From positions 62,001-126,000 of the forward strand of contig JABANP010000067.1 of NCBI GenBank assembly GCA_013115135.1: a DNA stretch of 64,000 nucleotides, in the 5' to 3' direction. The notes beneath the pieces are model-generated. The model made no database searches and had not been told where the DNA came from. It saw nothing but the letters and a program-made list of their open reading frames with translations. Both the position numbers and the translations under genes were made by a program. Positions 11,776-21,970 of the stretch are shown here, piece by piece; positions within the stretch are counted from its first letter, which is position 1; each line of letters starts with the position of its first letter. This stretch comes from Perkinsus olseni (lineage: Eukaryota > Perkinsozoa > Perkinsida > Perkinsidae).

Positions 11776-14700
11776 TCACACTTCGACAATCTCCCCCTCT
11801 GGAGCATCCGTATGGAAAGCCTGTCCGTTCAACAATGAGGGATACTTCTGCTCAGCTTCACGGTACAATCTGGTCTCCAAAGGCTCCTGAACAACACAAT
11901 CGATCACGCGATCGATTTGCGTATCTTTCGAGCTCATGTCAACCATGCTTACAAAAGGTTCATAGATACTCCATTTTATGGACTTCGCACTTGGACACGA
12001 CACGACACTCAACTTGGCGGTTCGTACCTGATCGCACTCGGAAGATTCATCCCTCAGAAAATCGAAAATGGTATAATACAAAAAATATTAAGAAATATTT
12101 AAGTGTAAAACCCCACTCCCACTCCTACTGGTTTGTAGTCGAGACACTGGTCTGCAACACCTCCCCTCAGCGACCCACCATCATCACCAATCGACCATCG
12201 CTGACTCGCGTCAAACTGCTCCGAACAAGACGCCCTGAAAAAAGGAATCTTCTACATACTCTCCCATTCCCTCTCTCGACCTCTCAATTCGCAACAGTCT
12301 ACCCCTCGAAGCCCACGAAAATTTCAGTAATTTCGTGGCGCGTAACGCTGATTCTTACACAGTAACTTCCCCGCTTCGGTCGGCTTGCAAACAGGATGAC
12401 GTCTGCACGTTAATAAGTCGCGAGGCTCCTTCTCCCTCATCCGATCGCCACCTCTGTGATGGAGATGAACTGCAGGAAGCCATCTAAAAATACAGAAATT
12501 TACGTCGTGAAAATCTTGACAATTTCAGAAAATTCTGGAAAAACTTGCTGAACGAGAATCTTACCTGCACGTGGCCATCGTCGTCCACATCCAAACACCA
12601 TCCACCATCGCGTAACGAAAATTCCCCGTCATCAGAATCTGACATGATATCGATCACTCGATCGATTCATGAATATCTTACAAGCCACCGAATCCTACCT
12701 GCAACGTCCTTCACAAGCTTCTGCCCAGCCTTCGGGATTCCACCATTCATCACACAATTTGCATAGTGGACCTGCAACGCTCATTTACGCATACCACAAC
12801 AAACGCAACTTTTCTGTCATGAACACCGCTAAATTTCCCCCAAACACTCACAATTTTTGCTCACCCCAACAAAATATTCTTCAAGAATTTGATAACAAAA
12901 CGAATTTTTCGCCACGCAAAACAAACGGTGAACGAATTTTTCCCAACAAATTTTTGAACACAAAACCAATTGACTTGCGAATATCGCAAAAGTAAACTCG
13001 CGTTCGTCCTGGAAGGTGCAACGCTCCTGCAGCATCCTGACCAAGCCCGAGCGAAGGCTACTGGGATAACTTCTGTTTTCCGGATACACCCGGCGATAGG
13101 CGACTGAGCAACCGTCCTGTTCAGCACGTCCATCAACGTTCAACGATCTCGTGGAACGCCCGTGATGATTAGATGATGAACAGCAGTGATGACTAGATGG
13201 TGAACAGCAGTGACGATTACTCGAACTCGAACTTCTGGTAAGGGAAGGGCCACAGGAGGTGGTCCTCGAAGGCCCTTTCCTGGCCCCTATAAGCGTCGGA
13301 GATCGCCGCCTTAAAGGCTGCCCAGTCATCGTCGTCGCTGAAGACGTCGGTGAGCCAGTCGAGCACCCGTATGGCGTCGGCCCACTCGGAGGGCCACGGC
13401 TGCTGCACGAGGAGTCTCAAATCCGCGCAGGGTGCGGAATATCCTCTGTGCGCGGTGCGCCATATGCGAGAGATCTTCTGTGTGCGCGATGCCAGTACGC
13501 TAGGTTAGAGGATCGAACCAGGGGTCTCAAGGTTAGGAGAATAGACGATGTGTCAAAAACGAATACGCATGAAGAGGGTTCAGCCAGCATCCATCGATCT
13601 GCCAGACGTTCAGTCCTCTCTCAAGATCCATCGCTCGCCCGGAGACCTCGCTCCTGAACACCCCCACGGTGGGGGCCCCACCCTCAACATACCCCTGCCC
13701 AACTGACGACCTAGAAGAATCGCCTCACTAAGTCCACCATAATCGTCGCCAACACTGGTACCGATGACCCTCTCTGCGATCCACCACTCTGCCAATGGCC
13801 CTCCCGCAACCTGTTCCAGGAAGTCGGAATCAACAGACATGTATGATCCCTCCACGTTGGAGTAGAGACAGCAGACAGAGACTTCAGCCCCCTCACCGTG
13901 TCTTGCCACAGGGTCGCCATCCTACGCAGAACGCTGGTGGTCTCTCCCACTATGACTCAGCTGAAGTGTGAATCTCAGGACTGAGTCCTGAGGACTCTGT
14001 CCGCTGGTGTCAGGCCATTAAATATCATTATGTCTCTTAGCGGAGTATCCCGAGAAGGATGTCAAATGAAGTAGGGCACATATCACGAGTTGAACCAATG
14101 GGCCGTGGCCGACTCTCGAGTCGAAAATCTCGGCCGTATGATGATTAATCCAATCACACTTCACACTACATCAGTTTCCGAGAAAAACCCGTCCCACCCC
14201 AAACCACTCCAATCGTAACTCACCTCCCTAGTCGTCTTGACTCCAGCTTGAACAGACATGCACTTCGACTCGCCAAACTTAATCGGCGACCCCAACTCCG
14301 ATGAAGTATCAGAAAACGTCCATTCCTGGTTGTAATTTCTCATCTGACCGCAATAAACACAATCGATCACCAGGGCGAGCGCTTTTCTACACCTACCTTC
14401 GGGTTATAGCAAGTATACAACACCAATTTCGTCCCCGAGGAACTGTCAGCGCAAAGCGGCGCATCACCGATTTCCGCTGCTTTCAGTTGGAATCTTCCGC
14501 TACTCAATTTGGCCAGAGTGATGCTCTGTTCACCGAAAACCTGCAAGAGAAGAGAATGTATTTAGCGCGCGCCTGAGTGATCGATTTAGAAGAATACAAA
14601 ACAACTTTTCAGATATCACAAGGGGATGTAGGATTTCAAAAACCAACGAAAAAATTTTCGGAAAATTCTCCTAAATTTCCAAATTTCCGCTGCTGTTAAT

Positions 14701-17700
14701 CGGAAATAGACTCGAGGTGAACGCAGCGGACATAACTCCACAATGCGAGCAGGAAGGCGTGAAAGCTCGCGATGAAATAATCGATCACCATGGCGAGCGC
14801 TATTTCCATTGACTTACTCTGCCCGTTTCAGGATCAACTTCGCACGGAAGCAACTCGAAGTGGTCTCCAGATGCCGTGAGACACTCGCCCGACTCGACCT
14901 CAACGATGCCTTTATGACGCGGATCGACCTAAGATTCTTGGTATCTTCAAATTCTTCCGCGTGCGCAACTAACCCTGAAGCTTTGCCTGAACCCGGATGT
15001 TCCGCAATCTTCGATCGACACGTGAGCACCCTTCTCCCTTGGCGTTCCGATACAGCCCGTCCGGCGCGCCCGAGGGTTGGAAGAGTACAACTTTCTGACA
15101 ACAAAAATGATGACTAGGAAATTTTCAGCGCATACCCATGAATCTCCTTAAAATAGCAGAAATAGAGTCACCCGAGAAAGATTCTTTCCCTTCCACTAAA
15201 TCGATCGTTCAATCGATATTCCTCCGTCAAACCGCACACACAGATCGAGCAAAGAGCACGCCAACCTAAAGTTCCAACTGAAAACTACCTTTTCATACCA
15301 GACAAAATCTAATCAACTTACGCGAACCCGATCGTTTCGCAGAAAAAAATTCAGAAAAAAATTCAGAAAAAATATTAAACAGATTAAACTCCATCCCTCC
15401 TTACAATTGGTTTTGCTCCAGCTTGATCCACTGATCGTAGAACTCGCCGTACGTGCTGCAGACGTTCGTGCTCACATCCTGCCCGATGCCACTGCCCGAC
15501 AGGCACTGATCTGTATTCCAATTCCTGACAAAAAACACTAAATTTCGCCGGGATTTTTCCGAGAAAAATATCGTTTGCTTGCCTAGAAACTCAGAGTCCG
15601 CGAAAAATACTTCATGATATTTTCCGATATTTTCGATTTTTTAATTACCAGTGCGTTCACTTTCCGCTACATTCGATAAATTTACATTTTCCATAAAAAT
15701 TTTGCGACTCTTTTCCCCACGAAAAACCTCTCAACGTTAATCGCCAACATGAACGATCCGATCAGCGGAAAATTGTGTTCACCTGAAGCCCGAGCAACAT
15801 TTATTTCCATCCCGATTTCCGCGATGCCACAGTTGCCCCTTGGACGTGTCCGAACACGGCGTTAGCACAATATTAGTGCTACCTGATGAGATGAGCACGA
15901 TTCTATTTTATTTGTCTCCAAAATTTTTCGAGGAAAAAATCGGTAAAAATTGACTCCCCACAGAAAATGCTCCACCGCAAACTCCTTAACTATGATCCAG
16001 AAAATGTCTCACCAAAAATTTTGTCGATTTTACGGAAAAAAATCCAGGAAAATTTCTGCACTACCTCGAGCCTCCAAGCACATTCCCGAAATATCATCTT
16101 TCAAGTGGAATACTTGTCGCGGCACCAAACCCGCGTCGAAATAGAGTGCACGAAATCTGAAAGGAAAAAAATTGGGAAAATTGCCACAAAATCGGAAAAT
16201 TTCTCTCACCTGTACAAAAACCAAGCAAATGGTTTACATTTTAAATTTTCCTTTATTTCCAAAATGTTACCTGAGGAGAAAGACAATCGATTCTAGGTTG
16301 ACCTTGCAAGAAACAGAGCCGAAAAATACTACTATTGTGAAGAAGAATCCGAGAAGTCCACGCGACACGACAAATTTACGGAAGAAAACCCCAAAATCCG
16401 AAACTTCCCCGGAATTTCTCAGTCGCCCCTTAAAGCACGAATTTCGTCAAGATAAACCTTTGAAAATACGTAGAAATGTCACAGAAAAGACACGCGCAAA
16501 TAAATTATTATCCTTATTACTGATGTCAGGCTTCGCCATGGCGCCCGTTTTGAAACCCGAGAACGCCGGGAAAGTCTCCAACTTCTCCAACCACTCGTCA
16601 AACCATGCCGAAGCAGCTCGATACCTGCGTTATGAAATTGGTAGTCAATACTCTGGTAGCGCTCGCCCGAGTGATCGATGCGCGAAGGTGATCCCCCAAT
16701 ACACGGAAAAACTGATGAACCGAAAATGGCGGTCCATCAGCCGGCACTTCTGAGATGGATTGCAGAACGAATATGGCTTCAGCGCGCGCCCAAATAATCG
16801 ATTCCTCTTCCCACCGAGCTTGCTGATCCCACAAGATGGAAATGAGAGGGAGACTACGCATCGAAAAATTCCCACGAGAAAAACCAACTTCAGAAAAATT
16901 ACCCCTCCCTACCGATTGGTAACAACAGCTCCGCCCGGTACGGTGTAGCGCGGCCGAGTCTTCGGGTTACTTGCAACCCTCCACATATGAGCAACATAAG
17001 AATCAGGAGCATTAACCTAAGACGAAACAGTGAACAGAGAATTTCTTCACCGCGCCATGAAATTCGTCACCGCGCCACGAAATTATTACAATCTCTCCAC
17101 CGCACAGCCAGATCCTGAGGCTTTGATCGATATTCTCGCCACCCCAGCCGATCATCCGCGTGTCATAACCACCGGTCTCATTCCACCATCTACGAGACAT
17201 CGCTAGGAGGCCACCGGACATGATCGGGACATATCTGAAGCAGGTCGCAGGTTCGAACCCCGCACATGTCATTTTAGAACCAGTCGCTGTTTTCACGTTG
17301 AAATCACTTCGGATTTTTCGAACTGAAATAACTTCAATTTCGACGACGCCGTGAAAAATCGCCACATTCGAACACAGCAGAAATCACTACGAGTAAAAGT
17401 CGCGTTGCTTTCCCATGCGAAAGAAAGCAAACCCCGAAAAAAAACTTGGCCGCCATTTTCGTAATTCTTAGGGTTAGAAAAAAAAGAAGATTTTCGTTAT
17501 CGACCTCGGACCGAACACTATAGGATGTCAGTCAGTTGGTGAGAAATCCGAAGGATGAAATCGATCACCTGATCGATTCGTACCATCACTTACTTGTCTT
17601 CATCCGTGAACCATTTAAAATCAGCGTCCCAAGTTAGATAACACTTCGCCATGCCGCTGCCAGTGCGGTGCTCCTCCCATGTATCAGGATCCAAGTTCGT

Positions 17701-20700
17701 GATAGTAGGTACGACCACGCCTAGGACAGAAAAAAAGATTCTTCACGCGCCCCGGAACGGCGAACATGCATAATCGTTAAGAGAAAGTGGGCGAAAAATT
17801 CCGATCCTCACTCACGTTTATAGTTAGTTCTTATTTGTTTGACGATCGGATTGAACCAGTCTTCTGCTGGCTTGACATGACAGTCCAGGAAGATGATGAT
17901 ATCACCGGTTGCCGCGGCCGCACCTGCAAAACGACGAAATCGAACAACGAACTCAACGATTTTTTCATTTTTCTCCGTAAATCCCTTCCTCACTCATCCT
18001 AGTTGAAGAAATGGTGATCCACAGGCGGAACGAAAAATCTTTGAGAAACCACAACATCAACGATGACGACAAACAAGTCGAAATGAGAACAGGCTCAGGA
18101 TGTGCGAACTCCGTGTAGCAGTCCATCTGCTTCAAAAAATCGGTAGCAAACTGCAGATAACCAAAAAATCTTGAAAAAGCTGCAACATCACCCATGCAGC
18201 CGGCTAACGAGTCGGATGAGACCAGACTGAGACAGTGGACAGACGCAGCCCGCTCCGACAGCTCTGCCAGCAAAGAGCTCGGGGTTCTCTTCTCGGAGTT
18301 CCCTCTCCAGTGAAGCCATTGTGATGCCTCTGGCGACTGCCGCGTTGAAGAGCATTACCCTGGGGCTGCACGATCGCTTCCGCACTCGGGAGAAACCAGC
18401 AAACTTAAAACCTAAGTTGGCCAGGCCCCTGGCACGCGTGCCGGGTTCTTGACGAAAAGCCCAAGGAGCTTCTCCCAACAGGGAAGATGCCTGTGATGGA
18501 GCCACTTTGTTTGCGAATCGATCGCTCGGGAGACTTCGTCTTAGGCTGCTTGGGAACCGAGGAAAACCCTGCTTTCCATATTTCAAAACCTCGCTCGCCC
18601 GCTGTCTCTTGTTCTGCGCAAGCGTACCCAAGGACTCGGCTAAATACGCCTGCACGGTTGCGCCGACCTATTACCAGCTTATAGTAGCACATGACGGACG
18701 AAACTCTGGCGACCTCCCGGCCCTTGCTCTCAATAGCCGAGACGATCATTTCAAGGTTGGCATTTTCGGATTGGCCAGATTCCGTGACTGTCAATGACTC
18801 AACTGCCACGCAGAATACAACAATGAGACCTTTTTTAGTTCGAACCGGGAAAACTTCACCTTGACAGACGTCTCAAGCGGTGAACACTGGAGTCATCAGT
18901 TTGAGAATTCACAAGGGGCATATACGTATTCCACTCCTCGTAATTCTTCCTGCGTGTGCACCCATGTGGCCTCCCAGTGCTCCATCCACTCCGCACCAAA
19001 TATTGGTAGATGGCGACCAGCACCAACTAGAAGTAGGGCGCTGTCATATCCTCGCCGGTGCAGATGTCGCTCGGCAGAAAATCTCCTCGACAAATCTCTG
19101 TGTGATGGCAGTACGTACCATCGCCAGCTCGACGGACCAACAGGCATCTCTCACGAACTCTCATTGAGAGACCCTCCGTAAGTTGAGCGCACTCGCGTCC
19201 ATGCTCGAAACCGCAAACTTCACAAGAGGGTCACTCAAGCCGTGAACTGCTTTCGACCGAAATACCAGTGATGAGTCAATTTTGAGTGATAGAAAATACA
19301 GTGGGGCCGCGCCAATGGCAGAAGATTTTTCGCCGGAAAATTTCCAGTCGGTTATTTGCGGTGAGCATTGTGAACGACACCAATTGGCAATTCGAGTTTC
19401 ACACGGATAATTCAGAAACTCGTTTTTAATGACTTAGGTATAATCGTCCGCAGCAATTAACGGGTGAAATATTCCGACCCCTCACCTTTGCTCTTAGCGT
19501 TGATAAGTCCTGTGAAAGATGAATGGCGAACCCATTTGATCTTCAACCTGAGCGAAAGAAATCGAGAGAAAAATTGATGAACCCCCCGTACTCTTTCTGC
19601 TCCTCTTCAGTCAGAAGTGTATTCAATGGAGGGGTACTCCCATCGTCCACAACAACCTACGGAATAATTTACCCAGCTTAAACCGTTCGTCAATTCCTAC
19701 AACTTCCTGTAATATATTTGCCGGTGTTGCCTCATTCACTGACTTCACCGTTTTGACCATGAATTCGCCCTCGTTAGCGCACGGTAAAACCTGCGAAAGA
19801 ATTGCGCGATTTCGGAAAAAAACAAAGAATGAATTTCGTAGTCACAAAAATTTCAGCTACGAAAAATTTGCGATGCAAATTCGGCACGCAAAAACGAATC
19901 ATTGGATTCAATCATTGGAATCATCAGATTTCTCTGGTAAAAAAACTACTAAGGCTAAAAATACTCGCAAAAATTCGTAAAAAATATCGAATTACTGAAA
20001 ACCCGGAGAATGTACATGAAACCCCTCTCCTTCCGATGAGATGATACGGAATCCTTTCAACTGTAAAAATACTTTTCACCAAATTTTTTTCCGCAAAAAT
20101 AGCACCGGTGAGAAAAACCCGCGGGGAACTCACAACGCTGATTTTCGGCTGATACAAGAAGCCGCCAGCCAACGCCTGACCGCCCGCCGCGAAATTATTG
20201 GCACCTGAAAAAGATACGGAAATCCAGCGTTTACCGGACGGAAAATTTCACCCAATTTTATCCCCAACGATTATACACTTTTCATGCTAATGTAGAGAAC
20301 CCCGTCCCAATATCACCTTCTTCTTTCGCGGAGGAATTGTTGAAAATTGGACCGAATAATGTGGTATTATTGTGAATCCAGATAACACCCCGGCAGACTT
20401 GCAACTGCACGACATAAAAAACCTGAAAAATTAGGATAATTTTCCGGAAAATTTCCTGTTGACCTCACCAGTAGTCGCCAAATGAAAGGTATCCGGGAAA
20501 TCCGGCTGGGCCGGGCAAACAACGTGAACGCCGCTGCGACGCAGGAAAGTAGGAGTGCTGTCACTGAGAAAAATAAAAAACAATTTCGTTTGCGCGGAAA
20601 AGACGGTATGAAATCTTGAGAGAATCTTTTGTTGGGACCACTTCATGAGCGAAAAAATTTTGGAACGAGCAATTTATTTCTGCTCTCAAATACAGCAACT

Positions 20701-20918
20701 CTGTTGTCAATCTAGAAGACTGTCTTCCGGTGCAACCCCGAAAAAATCGAGAACAAATACGCGGGAGAAGATTCATCATTCGTGTTGGGCGAGAACTTGA
20801 GTTTCACGGGAAATGGTAGGCCCTTGAGAGAAGACACATCGAGGTCGTCGATGGCGAGCTGTGATGGAGTGCCTCGGATAAGGAATTTCCGTACCAGATC
20901 GAGGGGTGAGGGGATCGC
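11776..20918 (-). CDS. Polypeptide N-acetylgalactosaminyltransferase with extended ricin-type lectin tail (5' end uncertain)
   Basis: Family role: a Golgi GT27 enzyme that moves GalNAc from UDP-GalNAc to Ser/Thr of proteins (mucin-type O-glycosylation), Mn-dependent. Exons from upstream to downstream read PKISVV+VLPCANEGEFMVKTV (20.15 and 19.77 kb), VVVDDGSTPPLNTLL (19.65 kb), VRHSSFTGLINAKSKG (19.52 kb), ATGDIIIFLDCHVKPAEDWF (17.9 kb, with the DxH metal motif), GSGMAKCYLTWDADFKWF (17.65 kb), GGLLAMSRRWWNETGGYDT and GWGGENIDQSLRIWLCGG (17.1-17.2 kb), YTVPGG (16.93 kb) and AASAWFDEWLEKLE (16.6 kb). These cover the whole catalytic domain. Lectin exons follow down to the stop at 11776. Upstream exons such as GTPSQLAIDDLDVSSLKG (20.8-20.9 kb) probably encode the stem; I did not find the start codon or membrane anchor. 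Introns hold many members of the recurrent motif families. Confidence 0.85.
13217..13909 (-). mobile_element. Possible retroelement-derived ORFs in a GalNAc-transferase intron
   Basis: The 1.6-kb interval between lectin exons (12.64-14.23 kb) contains minus-strand ORFs of 67 aa (13217-13420) and 99 aa (13610-13909). They have protein-like composition but do not fit the lectin. The shorter one has Trp/Asp/Phe-rich stretches (WADAIRVLDWLTDVFSDDDD, DDWAAFKAAISDAYRG) that recall retrotransposon gag-like segments. I see no reverse transcriptase, integrase or terminal repeats. It could equally be an unrelated insertion or chance ORFs. Confidence 0.3.
14344..14396 (-). other. 53-nt GalNAc-transferase intron with AGCGCTCGCC/ATCGAT motif
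   Basis: The exon ending LVLYTCYNPK joins the exon starting MRNYNQEWTF across this 53-nt GT-AG intron. Read on the sense (minus) strand, its middle is AGCGCTCGCCCTGGTGATCG followed by ATT. The joined protein restores a QxW motif, which supports the intron call. Confidence 0.75.
17021..17093 (-). other. GalNAc-transferase intron carrying two copies of the AATTTCGTGGCGCG motif
   Basis: The exon ending RIWLCGGEI is followed by GTAATAATTTCGTGGCGCGG on the minus strand, and the next exon (DSYVAHMWRVASNPK) begins after CGTCTTAG. Within the interval the motif occurs twice as a direct repeat: plus-strand CGCGCCACGAAATT at 17071-17084 and CGCGCCATGAAATT at 17051-17064. Intron ends are estimated to within a few bases. 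Confidence 0.65.
17240..17280 (-). repeat. tRNA-like (B-box) sequence at an intron 3' end
   Basis: Immediately upstream of the exon starting YVPIMSGGLLAM, the intron ends TGCGGGGTTCGAACCTGCGA, then CCTGCTTCAG, on the minus strand. This resembles the antisense of a tRNA T arm plus part of an anticodon arm. No complete cloverleaf can be drawn. Confidence 0.45.
18188..18809 (-). other. Open reading frames of unknown origin in a GalNAc-transferase intron
   Basis: The 1.5-kb intron between catalytic exons at 17.95 and 19.49 kb holds overlapping minus-strand ORFs of 155 aa (18188-18655) and 134 aa (18405-18809). I recognise neither. One contains RGITMASLERELREENPELF, which looks protein-like. The length and position suggest an inserted sequence, perhaps a decayed mobile element. 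I would not call it a gene without transcript evidence. Confidence 0.25.
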
Positions 20919-21970
20919 CTGAGTTCACTAATTATCCGAGAAATTACAACTGCGGTATCTGGTCGATAGCCCCTCACGGAATGAGGAAACTCCGCGGCCA
21001 CGGGAGTGAGCGTTTTTTTTCGAGTAAAAAGTAAATTATATAGTAGTTTTCGTGTAATTCACACGAGCTTTAACAAGCAGCCAAACATCGCCAGGAAGAA
21101 CAGACCGATTGAAGGTAGTGTAGTTATGCGCAAGTTGTCAAAGCTTCCGCCATGAACTGCTTCAAAACGAGTGAGCAGAAGAGAGGTAGCGTCACCCGAC
21201 CTTCCTATTGATAATTTGTCGGGAATTTATCGAAATATAACCATTCGAACCTGTATTGAAAAATGGTGGAACTATTTTCGCAATTAACTCGTAACGGAGG
21301 GAAAAGGGAAATCCAGTTGGCGGGATTTCACTTCGAAAAAATGTCGTTATTTCGGAATTTTCCGCTAGCCGAAAGTTTCACGACTATTTTCGCTAATCCT
21401 TATTTCACCCCCGTAGCTGTTAATGAAAAATCTATATGTGAAGGTCGACCCATGTCAGACACACTTCACAAAGATACCCTGCTGTTATTATTATTACCAA
21501 CAGCAGCAGCCTCCCATCGCAATAACAGCAGCAGCAGCGGTACGAGGAAGAGAGTTGCACATCGGACGATTTGCCGACGTTTATATGAGACGTTCTCTTT
21601 GGCCATGTTAAATAGGAAACGATAATAACGTGGTGGAAGGTGCTAGCAAGGCGATGAGTGTTGTGTTGTGTGGAGATTAACGATTATGCGTGGGTAATTT
21701 TCTCACCAGTCAGCGATTATGTGCGAGTGAGTTTTTCCGTGTTGGCGATATTTTGCACAGTAATAATCGCTCGTTTTCGAGTGAATTTGAAAATCAACGT
21801 TAGTGGTGCCAGTTGAAATCATCGCCGTCGTGTTCACTCACCCATGAAAGTATCTTCAGGTTGCCGGGCAACCGTTGCCCCGTGATAGAAAGATACTTTA
21901 CAAAGAGCATCATTCTGCCCTCCCCTATGAATGATGATCACCGAGTGTTTAGTATCATTATTTTAATAAT
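20919..21970. other. Divergent intergenic region
   Basis: This region separates the minus-strand GalNAc-transferase from the plus-strand MED6-like gene. The transferase start exon and membrane anchor may lie here but I could not identify them. A plus-strand ORF (21263-21625) contains Leu-, Ala- and Ser-rich runs encoded by CAG/AGC-type triplet repeats around 21,500 and does not look like a conserved protein. Confidence 0.4.

Larger units (their letters stand above)
11776..16150 (-). other. Ricin-type (QxW) lectin repeats of the GalNAc-transferase
   Basis: The minus-strand exons in order show QxW-like units: GLVPRQVFHLKDDISGMCLE (16.1 kb), LTPCSDTSKGQLWHRGNRDG (15.85 kb), CSTYGEFYDQWIKLEQ (15.45 kb), GIVEVESGECLTASGDHFEL (14.9 kb), LCADSSSGTKLVLYTCYNPK joined to NYNQEWTFSD (14.4 and 14.3 kb), GGWCLDVDDDGHVQ (12.58 kb), SPSQRWRSDEGEG with SSCLQADRSGEV (12.4 kb) and SVVSCPSAKSIKWSIYE (12.0 kb). 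That is about six repeats, enough for two beta-trefoils, whereas the family normally carries one trefoil of three repeats. The count is by eye. Confidence 0.65.
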
